A program made the translations under genes and the position numbers. Source: Acidobacteriota bacterium (GTDB taxonomy: Bacteria; Acidobacteriota; Terriglobia; Terriglobales; SCQP01). Taken from it: a stretch of DNA of 45,180 bases. Below are positions 34,517 through 42,682 of this stretch, piece by piece. Positions within the stretch are counted from its first letter, which is position 1. Each line of letters starts with the position of its first letter. The notes below the pieces were generated by a model, which worked only from the letters and a program-made list of their open reading frames with translations, made no database searches and was not told the origin of the DNA. The DNA is taken from positions 1 to 45,180 of the forward strand of contig DAHUYO010000016.1 in the NCBI GenBank assembly GCA_027315185.1, given 5' to 3'.

Positions 34517-36400
34517 ATGGCTCCAACCCGTCGGGTGTTCCTAAGCGGCCTGGCCGCGGCCGGAGCAGCGGCCGCCAGCGGTTGTACCGCCAAACGGCGG
34601 CATGAATTTCGCGCCGGTGACGGCGTCTTCCTGCTCGACGGCAAGCCCTTCCAAATCCGTTCCGGCTCCATCCATTACCCCCGCGTCCCGCGCGAATATT
34701 GGCGCAACCGGATGCGCCAGGCCCGCGCCATGGGCCTAAACACCATCTCGACATACTGCTTCTGGGACCTGCATGAACCGCAGCCGGGCGCATTCGATTT
34801 CACCGGCAACCTGGACGTCGCGGCGTTTGTCCGCACCGCGCAGGCGGAAGGCCTGTGGGTGGATCTCCGCCCTGGTCCCTACGTCTGTTCGGAATGGGAT
34901 TGGGGCGGACTGCCGGGTTGGCTGGCGCGCTCGCCCCAGGTGCGGGTCCGCAGCCGTGATCCCCGCTTCCTCGCCGCCAGTGGCCGCTACCTTCGCCGCT
35001 TGGCGCGGGAGTTGGGCCCGCTTCAAATCACCCATGGCGGACCCATTCTGATGGCGCAGGTGGAAAACGAGTACGGTTCCTTCGGCCATGACCGCGCGTA
35101 CATGCGAGCCATGCGCCGGCTATTTCGCCAGGCGGGCTTCGATGTCCATTTGTGGACCGCCGATGGCGCCGACGAAATCCCCAATGGCAGCCTTCCGGGC
35201 ACAACCGTCGGCATAGACTTCGGCGCCGGCAGCGCGCGCACGGAATTCCCCAAACTGCTCCGCCAACTGCCGCATAACCCGCATTTTTGCAGCGAGTTTT
35301 GGACCGGATGGTTCGATCACTGGGGCGGTCCGCACCACACCGTTCCCGCCGCCATCAACGCCCGCGACGTGGAGTGGATGATGGCCCGCGGCTATTCCTT
35401 CAACCTCTATATGTTCGTCGGCGGCACCTCCTTCGGTTATCGCCCCGGCGCCAACTCCGGCCCTCAGCACCCCTACCAGCCGGATGTGAACAGTTACGAC
35501 TACGACGCTCCCATCAGCGAAGCCGGTGACATCACGCCCAAATTCACCGCCATCCAGCAGGCCATCGTCCGTCATCTGCCCGCCGGCACGCGCTTGCCGC
35601 CGGCTCCCGCGCCGGCGCGGCGCATGGCGCTGGCGCGCTTCGCGCTGCCTGAAGCGGCGCCCTGGACGGCGGCCTTGCACGGTCTCCACCCCACGCGCAG
35701 CCAAGCCCCGACCTGCATGGAAGACCTCGGCCAGTCCTTTGGCTACGTGCTCTACCGGCTGGCCCGCCCACCGGCAGGGAAGGGCATGTTAGCCATTCCC
35801 GGCATCCGCGACTACGCTACGATCCTGCAAGGCGGCCGCCGCTTGGGAACCTTGGACCGGCGTAGCAGCAAGTTCGATTTGCCGCTGCATCTTTCCGCCG
35901 CCGAGCCGCTGGACGTGCTGGTTGAAAACATGGGCCGCATCAATTTCGGCCCCGCCATGGTGGATGGCCGCTCCGGCATCGTAGGATCCGTCACCTGGGA
36001 CGACCGGGAGCTGACCGGCTGGGAGCAGTACTCGCTACCCTGGTTGTCGCCCCCGCCGCACCTGCCCTGGGCGCCCGCCGCCACCCACGCGGAAAAAGCC
36101 GGCGGTGCGCCGACGTTTTATCGCGGCAGCTATCAGATTGATCATCCGGCGGACACGTTTCTGGACCTGCGCGGCTGGGGCAAGGGCGAAGTCTGGGTCA
36201 ACGGCCGCCATCTTGGCCGCTTCTGGCGCGTCGGCCCGCAGCAGACGCTCTATCTCCCCGCTTCCTGGCTGCGCCCCGGCGGCAACGAATTCGTCCTGCT
36301 CGAACTCGAGCCCCCGGGCCGCGGGTCATTGGCGGGCCTGACCGCGCCCGCCTACGGCCGCTCCCGGGCGCCCGGCGCCCGCGCCGGCGGCAAGTCCTGA
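34517..36400 (+). CDS. Glycoside hydrolase family 35 beta-galactosidase, Tat-type lipoprotein
   Basis: Cleaves terminal beta-galactosyl residues with retention of configuration. ATG 34517 follows AGGAG (34504-34508) at 8 bases. The N-terminus has a twin-arginine motif (TRRVFLSG) and a lipobox (ASGC), so export by Tat and lipid anchoring are predicted. The (beta/alpha)8 domain begins at FLLDGKPFQIRSGSIHYPRVP, and the acid/base Glu is E185 in AQVENEYGSFG. The nucleophile is E260 in SEFWTGWFDHWG. C-terminal jelly-roll domains follow (about residues 350-620), with WVNGRHLGRFWRVGPQQTLYLPASWL near the end. At 627 aa it is typical for bacterial GH35. Galactose-containing plant polysaccharides or glycoproteins are likely substrates. 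The Lgt encoded in this window would process it. Confidence 0.92.
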   Translation: MAPTRRVFLSGLAAAGAAAASGCTAKRRHEFRAGDGVFLLDGKPFQIRSGSIHYPRVPREYWRNRMRQARAMGLNTISTYCFWDLHEPQPGAFDFTGNLDVAAFVRTAQAEGLWVDLRPGPYVCSEWDWGGLPGWLARSPQVRVRSRDPRFLAASGRYLRRLARELGPLQITHGGPILMAQVENEYGSFGHDRAYMRAMRRLFRQAGFDVHLWTADGADEIPNGSLPGTTVGIDFGAGSARTEFPKLLRQLPHNPHFCSEFWTGWFDHWGGPHHTVPAAINARDVEWMMARGYSFNLYMFVGGTSFGYRPGANSGPQHPYQPDVNSYDYDAPISEAGDITPKFTAIQQAIVRHLPAGTRLPPAPAPARRMALARFALPEAAPWTAALHGLHPTRSQAPTCMEDLGQSFGYVLYRLARPPAGKGMLAIPGIRDYATILQGGRRLGTLDRRSSKFDLPLHLSAAEPLDVLVENMGRINFGPAMVDGRSGIVGSVTWDDRELTGWEQYSLPWLSPPPHLPWAPAATHAEKAGGAPTFYRGSYQIDHPADTFLDLRGWGKGEVWVNGRHLGRFWRVGPQQTLYLPASWLRPGGNEFVLLELEPPGRGSLAGLTAPAYGRSRAPGARAGGKS

Positions 36401-36530
36401 GTCGGAAATGGGCCGCCCGCCATCGTGCGGGTCGGCTGGAACCCCCTGCTAACCCTTCGCTTCCTGCCGCGTCTAGGCGGTAGCTGCCGAACCAGCAGCC
36501 GGGCGGCGGCTGCGTCCCCTCGCGGCTCGG

Positions 36531-36557
36531 CTGGATTCCAGCTACGCTGGATGCCAG
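36531..36557. promoter_or_regulatory. Tandem near-palindromic direct repeat before the ADOP gene
   Basis: CTGGATTCCAG (36531-36541) and CTGGATGCCAG (36547-36557) repeat with a 16-bp period. The first is itself a perfect palindrome around a central T. They lie about 50 bases upstream of the permease start. Two half-sites for a dimeric regulator are plausible; nothing else confirms it. Confidence 0.35.
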
Positions 36558-36608
36558 CGCGCGGCGGCGCCGCCCCTGACGCTGCCTTCAACTGCAATAG
36601 GTCCCGCG

Positions 36609-39182
36609 ATGAACGATTTTCGCCATGCCATCCGTTTTCTGCGCAAGTCGCCGGGCTTCACCGCCGTCGCTCTGCTGACCTTGGCCTTGGGCATCGGCGC
36701 CAATACCGCCATCTTCACCCTGGTCAATGCCGTCATTCTGCGCGGCTTGTCCGTCGGCCATCCCAGCCAACTGGTCCTGCTCACCGACCCCACCGCCATG
36801 GGCATGAGCTATGGCACCTCGGGGGGCCGCCGCGGGTTGCTCGCCTTTCCCGAGTACCGCCGCTTGCGCCAAAGCGATCATGCCTTCTCCGGACTGATGG
36901 CCGCCGCCAGCATGACCGCCCGCGATCCGGTGCAATGGGGTTCCGGCGGCGCCGAACTGGTTCGCGCCGAGCTGGTCAGCGCGAATTACTTCTCCGTCCT
37001 GCAAGTCCCCGCGTATCGTGGCCGCACCTTCAATCCCTCCGCGCCCTTCGTCGCCAATGGCGACCCCGTTGCGGTGATCAGCTACGGCTATTGGACCCGC
37101 CGCTTCGGCGCCAGCCCCGCCGTCTTGGGCCGCGCCTTCACCCTCTACGGCCGCAGCTTCACCGTCATCGGCGTCACGCCGCCGGGTTTTCAGGGCATCA
37201 GCGTCGGCGATGCGCCGGACCTCTATTTCCCCATGTCCATGGCCCCGGCCGTCCAGCCCGGCCCGCCGTTGCTGACCAATCCCCCGGGCGTTTCCCGGGT
37301 CATGTGGCTCCAGGTCATGGGCCGGCTCAACCCCGGATTTACCCGCGCCCAAGCGCAAGCCGCCACCAACGTCATTTTCCGCCGCACCATCCGCCGCCAG
37401 GCCGCCGCCGCCGCCGATCCGCAAAGCCGCCATTCCATCCTCAGCCAATATCTCCGCCTGACGCCCGGCGCCCGCGGCGTCTCCGGTCTCCGCGGCCAGT
37501 TCGGCGATCCGCTGTGGGCCCTGTTCGCTCTGGTGGCCATGGTTTTGTTGCTGGCCATCGTCAATCTCGCCAGTCTGCTGCTGGCCCGCGCCGCGGCGCG
37601 GCACAAGGAAATCGGCGTGCGTTTGGCGCTGGGCGCCAGCCCCGGCCGCATCATTCGCCAGTTGCTGACCGAGAGCCTGACGCTGGCCATCGCCGGCGGC
37701 CTCGCCGGCGCGCTGCTGGCCATTTGGGGCGCGCGGCTGTTGGTCCGCATGGTCTCCGGCGCCGGCATGCCCATCCAACTGAGCCTGACGCCGGATTGGC
37801 GCGTCTGGGGCTTCATCGCCTTCATCTGTATTGCTAGCGGCGTTTTGTTCGGTCTGGTGCCGGCGCTGCGCCTGGCCCGTCTGGACGTGAATGACGCCTT
37901 GCAGTCCCAGGGCCGTGGCGGTTCCGCCCGCAGCCGCCACATCCTGTTCCATTGGCATATTCCCGGTTGGCCGCGCGCCGGTCTGCCCCTGGGCAAACTA
38001 TTGATCATTGGCCAAGTGGCCCTGGCGGTGGTCTTGCTGGTCGGCGCGGGCCTGTTCGTGCGCAGCCTGCGCCAGCTGACCCAGGTGCCGCTCGGCTTCA
38101 ATCCCCACGGCCTCTACGCCTTCCGCTTGGACACCGCCCGCGCCGGCTATCACGGCGCCGCCGCCGGCGGTTTCGTGCGCCAAGTCCAGCAGCGCATCGC
38201 CGCCCTGCCTGGGGTGCAGTCCCTGGCCATCTCCGACAACGGCCTTTTCGATGGCAGTGAATGCGGCCTGCCCGTCTCCGCCGTCGGCTACAAAGCGCCT
38301 AACGGCAAGCCCGGATTCGGCGTCCGCTGCGATTCGATCTCCGCCGATTATTTCCGCGTCACCGGCATTCCCATCATCCTCGGCCGCGCCCTCGGCCCGC
38401 AGGATGAAAGCGGCGCCAAGCACATCGTCATCAATCAAACGTTGGCGCAGCGTGTCTTCGCTCACCGCAGCCCCATCGGCCAGCAGCTCCACGACCTTTA
38501 TCCCGATGACCACAACGCCGTCTACACCATCGTCGGCGTCGCCGCCGATGCCAAGCACAATTCACTTTCGGAAAAGCCGGCACCGCGCATCTATCTGCCC
38601 TTCTATAACGGCCTGCCCGTGGCCGTGGGTCAATACTCCGGCGGCGTCTACATGATTCGCGCCGCGGGTGGTGCGGCGGGCCTGGCCAGCGGCGTCCACC
38701 GCGTGCTGCATGCCCTGGATCCCAGCCTGCCGCCGCCCACCCTCCAGCCCATGGCCGCGCTCGTCCAGCAATCCTTGGAGCCCCAGACGATGTTGGCCGA
38801 ACTGAGCGGATTCTTCGCCGCCGTCGCGCTTCTGCTCGCCGCCATCGGCCTCTATGGCGTAACCGCCTACGGCCTCGCCCGCCGCGTGCCGGAGATCGGT
38901 GTCCGCATGGCCCTCGGCGCCAACCGCCGCGCCGTTGTCGCCATGGTGCTGGGGGAAACCGCCGTTGTCGTCATCGTTGGCTTCCTCATCGGCCTGCCCG
39001 CCAGCCTTGCCGGCGGCAAGGTCTTGGCCAGCCAAATCCACCTCTTCGGTCTGCACTTCTACGACCCCGTCGCCCTCGCCGCCGCCGTCCTCGCCCTCGC
39101 CGCCGCCGCCTTCCTCGCCGCCTGGCTGCCCGCCCTGCGCGCCAGCCGCGTGGATCCCCTCACCGCTCTTCGCCAGGAGTAA
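36609..39182 (+). CDS. ADOP-family ABC permease (MacB/FtsX-like, duplicated)
   Basis: An 857-aa inner-membrane protein of the acidobacterial duplicated orphan permease type. The N-terminus MNDFRHAIRFLRKSPGFTAVALLTLALGIGANTAIF is diagnostic: a first helix followed by a MacB periplasmic core domain (about residues 45-250). Then come three TM helices with the FtsX-type loop (ARHKEIGVRLALGASPGRIIRQLLTESL), a second helix/periplasmic unit (about 465-700), and a final three-helix block with ARRVPEIGVRMALGANRRAVVAMVLGE. No ABC ATPase gene is adjacent, as usual for ADOPs. Export of lipids, peptides or lipoproteins is the family expectation, not shown here. The palindromic direct repeat at 36531 may control it. 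Confidence 0.92.
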   Translation: MNDFRHAIRFLRKSPGFTAVALLTLALGIGANTAIFTLVNAVILRGLSVGHPSQLVLLTDPTAMGMSYGTSGGRRGLLAFPEYRRLRQSDHAFSGLMAAASMTARDPVQWGSGGAELVRAELVSANYFSVLQVPAYRGRTFNPSAPFVANGDPVAVISYGYWTRRFGASPAVLGRAFTLYGRSFTVIGVTPPGFQGISVGDAPDLYFPMSMAPAVQPGPPLLTNPPGVSRVMWLQVMGRLNPGFTRAQAQAATNVIFRRTIRRQAAAAADPQSRHSILSQYLRLTPGARGVSGLRGQFGDPLWALFALVAMVLLLAIVNLASLLLARAAARHKEIGVRLALGASPGRIIRQLLTESLTLAIAGGLAGALLAIWGARLLVRMVSGAGMPIQLSLTPDWRVWGFIAFICIASGVLFGLVPALRLARLDVNDALQSQGRGGSARSRHILFHWHIPGWPRAGLPLGKLLIIGQVALAVVLLVGAGLFVRSLRQLTQVPLGFNPHGLYAFRLDTARAGYHGAAAGGFVRQVQQRIAALPGVQSLAISDNGLFDGSECGLPVSAVGYKAPNGKPGFGVRCDSISADYFRVTGIPIILGRALGPQDESGAKHIVINQTLAQRVFAHRSPIGQQLHDLYPDDHNAVYTIVGVAADAKHNSLSEKPAPRIYLPFYNGLPVAVGQYSGGVYMIRAAGGAAGLASGVHRVLHALDPSLPPPTLQPMAALVQQSLEPQTMLAELSGFFAAVALLLAAIGLYGVTAYGLARRVPEIGVRMALGANRRAVVAMVLGETAVVVIVGFLIGLPASLAGGKVLASQIHLFGLHFYDPVALAAAVLALAAAAFLAAWLPALRASRVDPLTALRQE

Positions 39183-39242
39183 GCCCAAGGCGCCGCTTCG
39201 GCCACTCCGTTCGGGCGCTCGCGTGCCGGCGGTTTTCGCCCG

Positions 39243-39259
39243 GGACCGGTTCGCGGTCC
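39243..39259. terminator. Hairpin after the ADOP gene
   Basis: GGACCG and CGGTCC pair around a GTTCG loop, about 60 bases after the permease stop. No T tract is present. It may end the permease transcript before the next gene. Confidence 0.3.
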
Positions 39260-39311
39260 GTGGCTAACGGGCCTCCCCGCGGGGTTGCCACTTCCGCCAA
39301 CCCCTTGCGGA

Positions 39312-39325
39312 ATACCTCAAGGTAT
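39312..39325. promoter_or_regulatory. Perfect 14-bp inverted repeat upstream of the HExxH gene
   Basis: ATACCT and AGGTAT surround CA. It lies 45 bases before the GTG start at 39371, where an operator or promoter-overlapping site would be expected. Like the vapB palindrome at 41770 it begins ATAC and ends GTAT, which may be coincidence. Confidence 0.35.
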
Positions 39326-39370
39326 GCAATATCTGGCTCCGGCAGTCACGAAATCTTTGGAGGACGCAGC

Positions 39371-42037
39371 GTGCGGCAAATGAAGACGGCGGCAAGGCGG
39401 ACGGCGCGAATGCTGGCTCGGGGCCCGGCGCTGACGCCGGTGCGGGCGCTGGTCCTGGTGCTGGCTCTGGCCGCGCTGGCGGCGGCGCAGCGGCGGGATC
39501 AGGGCCATTCCATCGGCGCGGTTACGGTGCGCGGCAAGCTGATCGTGATGCACCTTAAGCCCGGCGCGCTGGGCCATGAGAGTCTTTTCGACCTGCAAAA
39601 CCGCACCCTCACCTTCACCCCCGCCGCCCGCGGTTATCGCGTCACCGCCGGCCCGCTGCGCTGGGACGCCAACCGCGGCGCGAAGCTTTCCGGCCCCGCC
39701 CTGCGCCTCGCGGATTTTGCCTTCCCCTTTTCCGGCCGCCAATGGCGGGAGCTCTCCGTCGGAATCTCGGGCTCGATTCAGATGGGCTCACCCGGTCCGG
39801 CGCGGCATTATGGCGCCTACACCATTCCGCCGCGCGGCGGCGTCGCCGTTCCCCGCTTCGCCCAGCTGGCCCAGGCCGCCGGCGCGCTGGTCAATGGTCC
39901 ACCCGCCATCTGCGTCTTCTTCAAGCCGCGCCTGCAAGGCGACCGTTACGTCAGCCAAAACGCCCGCCGCGTCCTGATCACCTGGAACGACAGCTCCCCC
40001 TACGGCGGCATTCAGGATTTTCATTGGTTCCCGACGGTTAACCAATTCCAAGCCGCGCTGTACAACAATGGCCGCATCGTCCTGTCCTATCGTCATCTGA
40101 CCGCGCGGGACGCCATCGTCGGCATTTACCCGCGGCTCACTGGTGGCGTGGCGCGCCGATTGGCGGTTCTGCCCGGCTCCGCCGCCAGGCTGAAGTCCCT
40201 GCGCATCTCCACGCTCGACGGAGTTCTGCTCCGCGCCACCTTCCAAGCCGCCGCGCCGTTGCCGCTTCCCGGCAGCCATCATGCCGGTTTCGCCTACCGC
40301 ATCCGCTTCGCCCTGCCTGACGGCGGCGCCCAGACGTCCTGGGTCGTAGCCGCCTTCGCCCGCCGACCCGCCGCCGGCCTGCGCTACAGGGCCTTCGGTC
40401 CTGGCGTCTCCCGCCGCGTTCAGGTCCATGGCGCTCGCGTCTCGGTCGAGGGCGTGCTTCCGCCCGTGCTGCAATCCGCCCCGGCAGTGCTGGTTTCCGC
40501 CCACGTTTTCTCGCGCCGCCGCGGCGCCCACGCCGGCCGCCCCCGTCCCGCGGCGGCTATCGCACCGCGGCTAGTCCATCTGCGCGGCCTGCGTAATCCG
40601 CGGGTGCATTTCGCCTCTTTGTCCGCCGGCGCCGGCCCCTATCCCGTGGTCTATGAGGCGTTCCATTACTACCGCCTCCCGGACATGCACAACCTGGCCT
40701 GCACGGTCATCAAGGCCCTCGGCGATCGTTTCGACTTCCTGGCCTATTACTCGGATTTCCGCGTGGACAATCAGGAAGCCGGCACGCCCAGCAACGGCCC
40801 GCGCGGCAGCACCGGCCCGCAAGTCACCGGCATCGGCCGCCCGCCCGGCGATCCCGCCGCCTACTGCTCCGCCGGCCGTTTTCAATGGGCCTTCATCCAG
40901 CCCATTGACGCCGGCGCCATCCAAATGCAGAAATACCCGCCGGCCAACGCGCCGGTCGGCAACCGCTTCGACATCACCCATTACCGCAAGCAGATCGACG
41001 AGGTCCGGCAATCCGATCACATGCCGCCGTACATGTACGCCATGTCCCAGATCGGCCATGAGATGGACCACCGCTGGAACGCCTTCCTCTCCGCCAAGGT
41101 CAACGGCAAGATCATCCCCCTCGGCAATCCGGTGCATTGGCGGATGGGCCTGCAAGCGCGCGTGCCGTTTCCCTACGTTCGTCCCACCGAGGCCTCCATC
41201 ATGGGCGGCGGCGTCTGGCAGGACAACCACAACGGCACCTACACCCAGCTCGACGACAACTACTACGTTCCCGCCACCGGCTATTCCTATCTCGATCTCT
41301 ACACCATGGGCCTCATCTCGCCCGCCGAGGTGCCCAACTTCTTTTTGCTCCAGCACCTCAAGTTCGTCGGCCGCGACGCCGAAGGGCATCCCATCTTCAA
41401 GGCCGACCGCCTGGACCTGAACATTCAGGAAGTCATCGCCGCCGACGGTCCCCGCCGTCCCGGCGTGATGCACTCGCAGCGACATTTCAACACCGGCATG
41501 GTGCTGATCGAAATGCCCGGCCACCAGCCCAGCGCCCGCCTCATCCGCGAAGTCACCGGCATTCGCAAGCAGTGGATCAGGTTCTTTGCCATTGTCACCG
41601 GCCGCCGCGCCCACATGACCGCCAACCCGCAACGGGCGGGACGGGACGGCGATGCTGGGCGCGTCCGCGTCGGCGGCCACCCGCGGACCGCTCGGCTGGC
41701 GCGCCGCGCAGCCCGAAGCGGGTCGTTATCCGCAGCAGCCGGCGCTCTCGCAGTTTCCAATGCGCCCGCATACAGATTTCTGTATCATGGAGTCATGAAG
41801 ACCACGCTGGATCTCCGCGACGACCTGGTGCTCCGGGCCAAGGCGGCGGCGGCGCGGGAGCACAAAACCTTGACCAAGGTGATCGAGGAGGGCTTGGCGC
41901 TGCGCTTGCGCCGCCGCCGGATTGCGCCGTCCGAGCTGGCGCCGCTGCCGGTGTCCTCCCGGCGCGGCGCTCCCCGTGCCGGGATTGATCCCTGCCGCAA
42001 CGCTTCCTGGTTCGACGCCGCCGGCGATGACGCCTGA
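39371..42037 (+). CDS. Secreted HExxH candidate metalloprotease, reading frame fused in-frame to VapB
   Basis: GTG 39371 is chosen because GGAGG (39359-39363) lies 7 bases upstream; ATG 39380 is an alternative. The signal peptide core is VRALVLVLALAALAAAQ. Residues ~40-400 are beta-rich with no family I recognise. Near residue 563 stands QIGHEMDHRWNAF, a classical HExxH zinc motif (H563, E564, H567) with a downstream YSYLDLYTMGLISPAEVP (about 643) of the type seen in other uncharacterised secreted proteins, which may supply a third ligand. The predicted metallopeptidase role is inference from this motif. The frame has no stop before 42037, so the last 80 codons are identical in frame to the vapB antitoxin (internal ATG 41795). 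The natural C-terminus was probably near residue 760, before a low-complexity Arg/Ala/Gly stretch. Confidence 0.65.
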   Translation: MRQMKTAARRTARMLARGPALTPVRALVLVLALAALAAAQRRDQGHSIGAVTVRGKLIVMHLKPGALGHESLFDLQNRTLTFTPAARGYRVTAGPLRWDANRGAKLSGPALRLADFAFPFSGRQWRELSVGISGSIQMGSPGPARHYGAYTIPPRGGVAVPRFAQLAQAAGALVNGPPAICVFFKPRLQGDRYVSQNARRVLITWNDSSPYGGIQDFHWFPTVNQFQAALYNNGRIVLSYRHLTARDAIVGIYPRLTGGVARRLAVLPGSAARLKSLRISTLDGVLLRATFQAAAPLPLPGSHHAGFAYRIRFALPDGGAQTSWVVAAFARRPAAGLRYRAFGPGVSRRVQVHGARVSVEGVLPPVLQSAPAVLVSAHVFSRRRGAHAGRPRPAAAIAPRLVHLRGLRNPRVHFASLSAGAGPYPVVYEAFHYYRLPDMHNLACTVIKALGDRFDFLAYYSDFRVDNQEAGTPSNGPRGSTGPQVTGIGRPPGDPAAYCSAGRFQWAFIQPIDAGAIQMQKYPPANAPVGNRFDITHYRKQIDEVRQSDHMPPYMYAMSQIGHEMDHRWNAFLSAKVNGKIIPLGNPVHWRMGLQARVPFPYVRPTEASIMGGGVWQDNHNGTYTQLDDNYYVPATGYSYLDLYTMGLISPAEVPNFFLLQHLKFVGRDAEGHPIFKADRLDLNIQEVIAADGPRRPGVMHSQRHFNTGMVLIEMPGHQPSARLIREVTGIRKQWIRFFAIVTGRRAHMTANPQRAGRDGDAGRVRVGGHPRTARLARRAARSGSLSAAAGALAVSNAPAYRFLYHGVMKTTLDLRDDLVLRAKAAAAREHKTLTKVIEEGLALRLRRRRIAPSELAPLPVSSRRGAPRAGIDPCRNASWFDAAGDDA
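41770..41785. promoter_or_regulatory. VapB operator-like perfect inverted repeat
   Basis: ATACAGA and TCTGTAT are perfect inverted arms around TT. The site ends nine bases before the vapB start codon. It is AT-rich in a very GC-rich context, as expected for an autoregulatory operator bound by the antitoxin or toxin-antitoxin complex. It lies inside the open reading frame of the upstream gene. Confidence 0.6.
41795..42037 (+). CDS. vapB: VapB-type antitoxin (type II toxin-antitoxin)
   Basis: Eighty residues. The N-terminal half (MKTTLDLRDDLVLRAKAAAA, then KTLTKVIEEGLALRLR) is the DNA-binding domain in the form found in VapB antitoxins of the MKTTLDL class. The C-terminal half (PLPVSSRRGAPRAGIDPCRN) matches the toxin-neutralising tail. 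ATG 41795 starts just after the operator palindrome, with only a short GGAG two bases away. Its end overlaps the vapC start by 11 nt, the usual translational coupling. It binds and inhibits VapC and represses the operon. Odd point: the same reading frame runs in from the upstream secreted-protein gene with no stop, so a fusion product is also possible. Confidence 0.85.
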   Translation: MKTTLDLRDDLVLRAKAAAAREHKTLTKVIEEGLALRLRRRRIAPSELAPLPVSSRRGAPRAGIDPCRNASWFDAAGDDA

Positions 42038-42491
42038 CGTCAATGTCTTAATCGCCGCCTTTCGACCCGGCCACCCCCACCACGGCGCGGCCCGGCATTG
42101 GCTGGATGCGGCGCGCCGGGACTGCGCCGCAGGCCGCGCCACGTTGGTGCTCCTGCCAATGGTCGTGGCGGCCTTTTTGCGGCTCGTCACCAGCAGCCGG
42201 GTGTTCTCCGATCCCGACGCGCCCGCCGCGGCGGTGGCGTTCGTGGACGCACTGCTTGCCTCCGCGGGCACGGAATACCGCGGCGGCGAAACGTGGCCGA
42301 TCTTCCGCGACAAAGTGTTGGCCCGGGGATTGCGTGGAAACCAGGTCGCGGACGGATGGATTGCCAGCGCCGCCGAGGCGATGGGTGAGCACCTGGTGAC
42401 CTTCGACCGGGACTTTCTTGGGCTTTTGCCCGCATCTCGCTTGACCGTGCTGCCCGGTGGCGAGCGGCGTTCAAGCCCGCCGCGAGGATAG
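42027..42491 (+). CDS. vapC: VapC-type PIN-domain ribonuclease toxin
   Basis: A 154-aa PIN domain protein. D4 (MTPDVNVLIAAF) is the first metal-binding Asp; D109 (NQVADGWIASAA) and D127/D129 (LVTFDRDF) form the other acidic positions. The region that often carries a conserved Glu reads LPMVVAAFLRLVTSSRVF here; it has no Glu, as in the subgroup starting MTPDVNVL. The HHGAARHW and RVFSDPDAP segments support that subgroup. VapC toxins cleave RNA (tRNA or rRNA) when freed from the antitoxin. ATG 42027 overlaps the vapB stop region, so the two are co-translated. The pair lies between a secreted-protein gene and a convergent SCO1-like gene. Confidence 0.87.
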   Translation: MTPDVNVLIAAFRPGHPHHGAARHWLDAARRDCAAGRATLVLLPMVVAAFLRLVTSSRVFSDPDAPAAAVAFVDALLASAGTEYRGGETWPIFRDKVLARGLRGNQVADGWIASAAEAMGEHLVTFDRDFLGLLPASRLTVLPGGERRSSPPRG

Positions 42492-42614
42492 GCGCACGAA
42501 CCGCCGCGACGCGTAATCGCCCCGCCCGCTTCGGCGACGGTGCGGGCCGCCGGGCTCACCGGTAGGACCCATGAGCGGGGCGAGAACCCCACAGCGCAAG
42601 GCCGCAGGCGAGAA

Positions 42615-42652
42615 GGGCCGGGAGGAGTACCGGGATGCACCCGACCCGGCCC
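42615..42652. terminator. Stem-loop between vapC and the SCO1-like gene
   Basis: GGGCCGGG (42615-42622) pairs with CCCGGCCC (42645-42652), and the 22-nt loop contains a further CGGG/CCCG pair. It lies in the 191-nt convergent gap and probably ends both transcripts. No T tract was seen. Confidence 0.45.
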
Positions 42653-42682
42653 GACGAGCCAAGAACGAAGCGATGCTATGCA

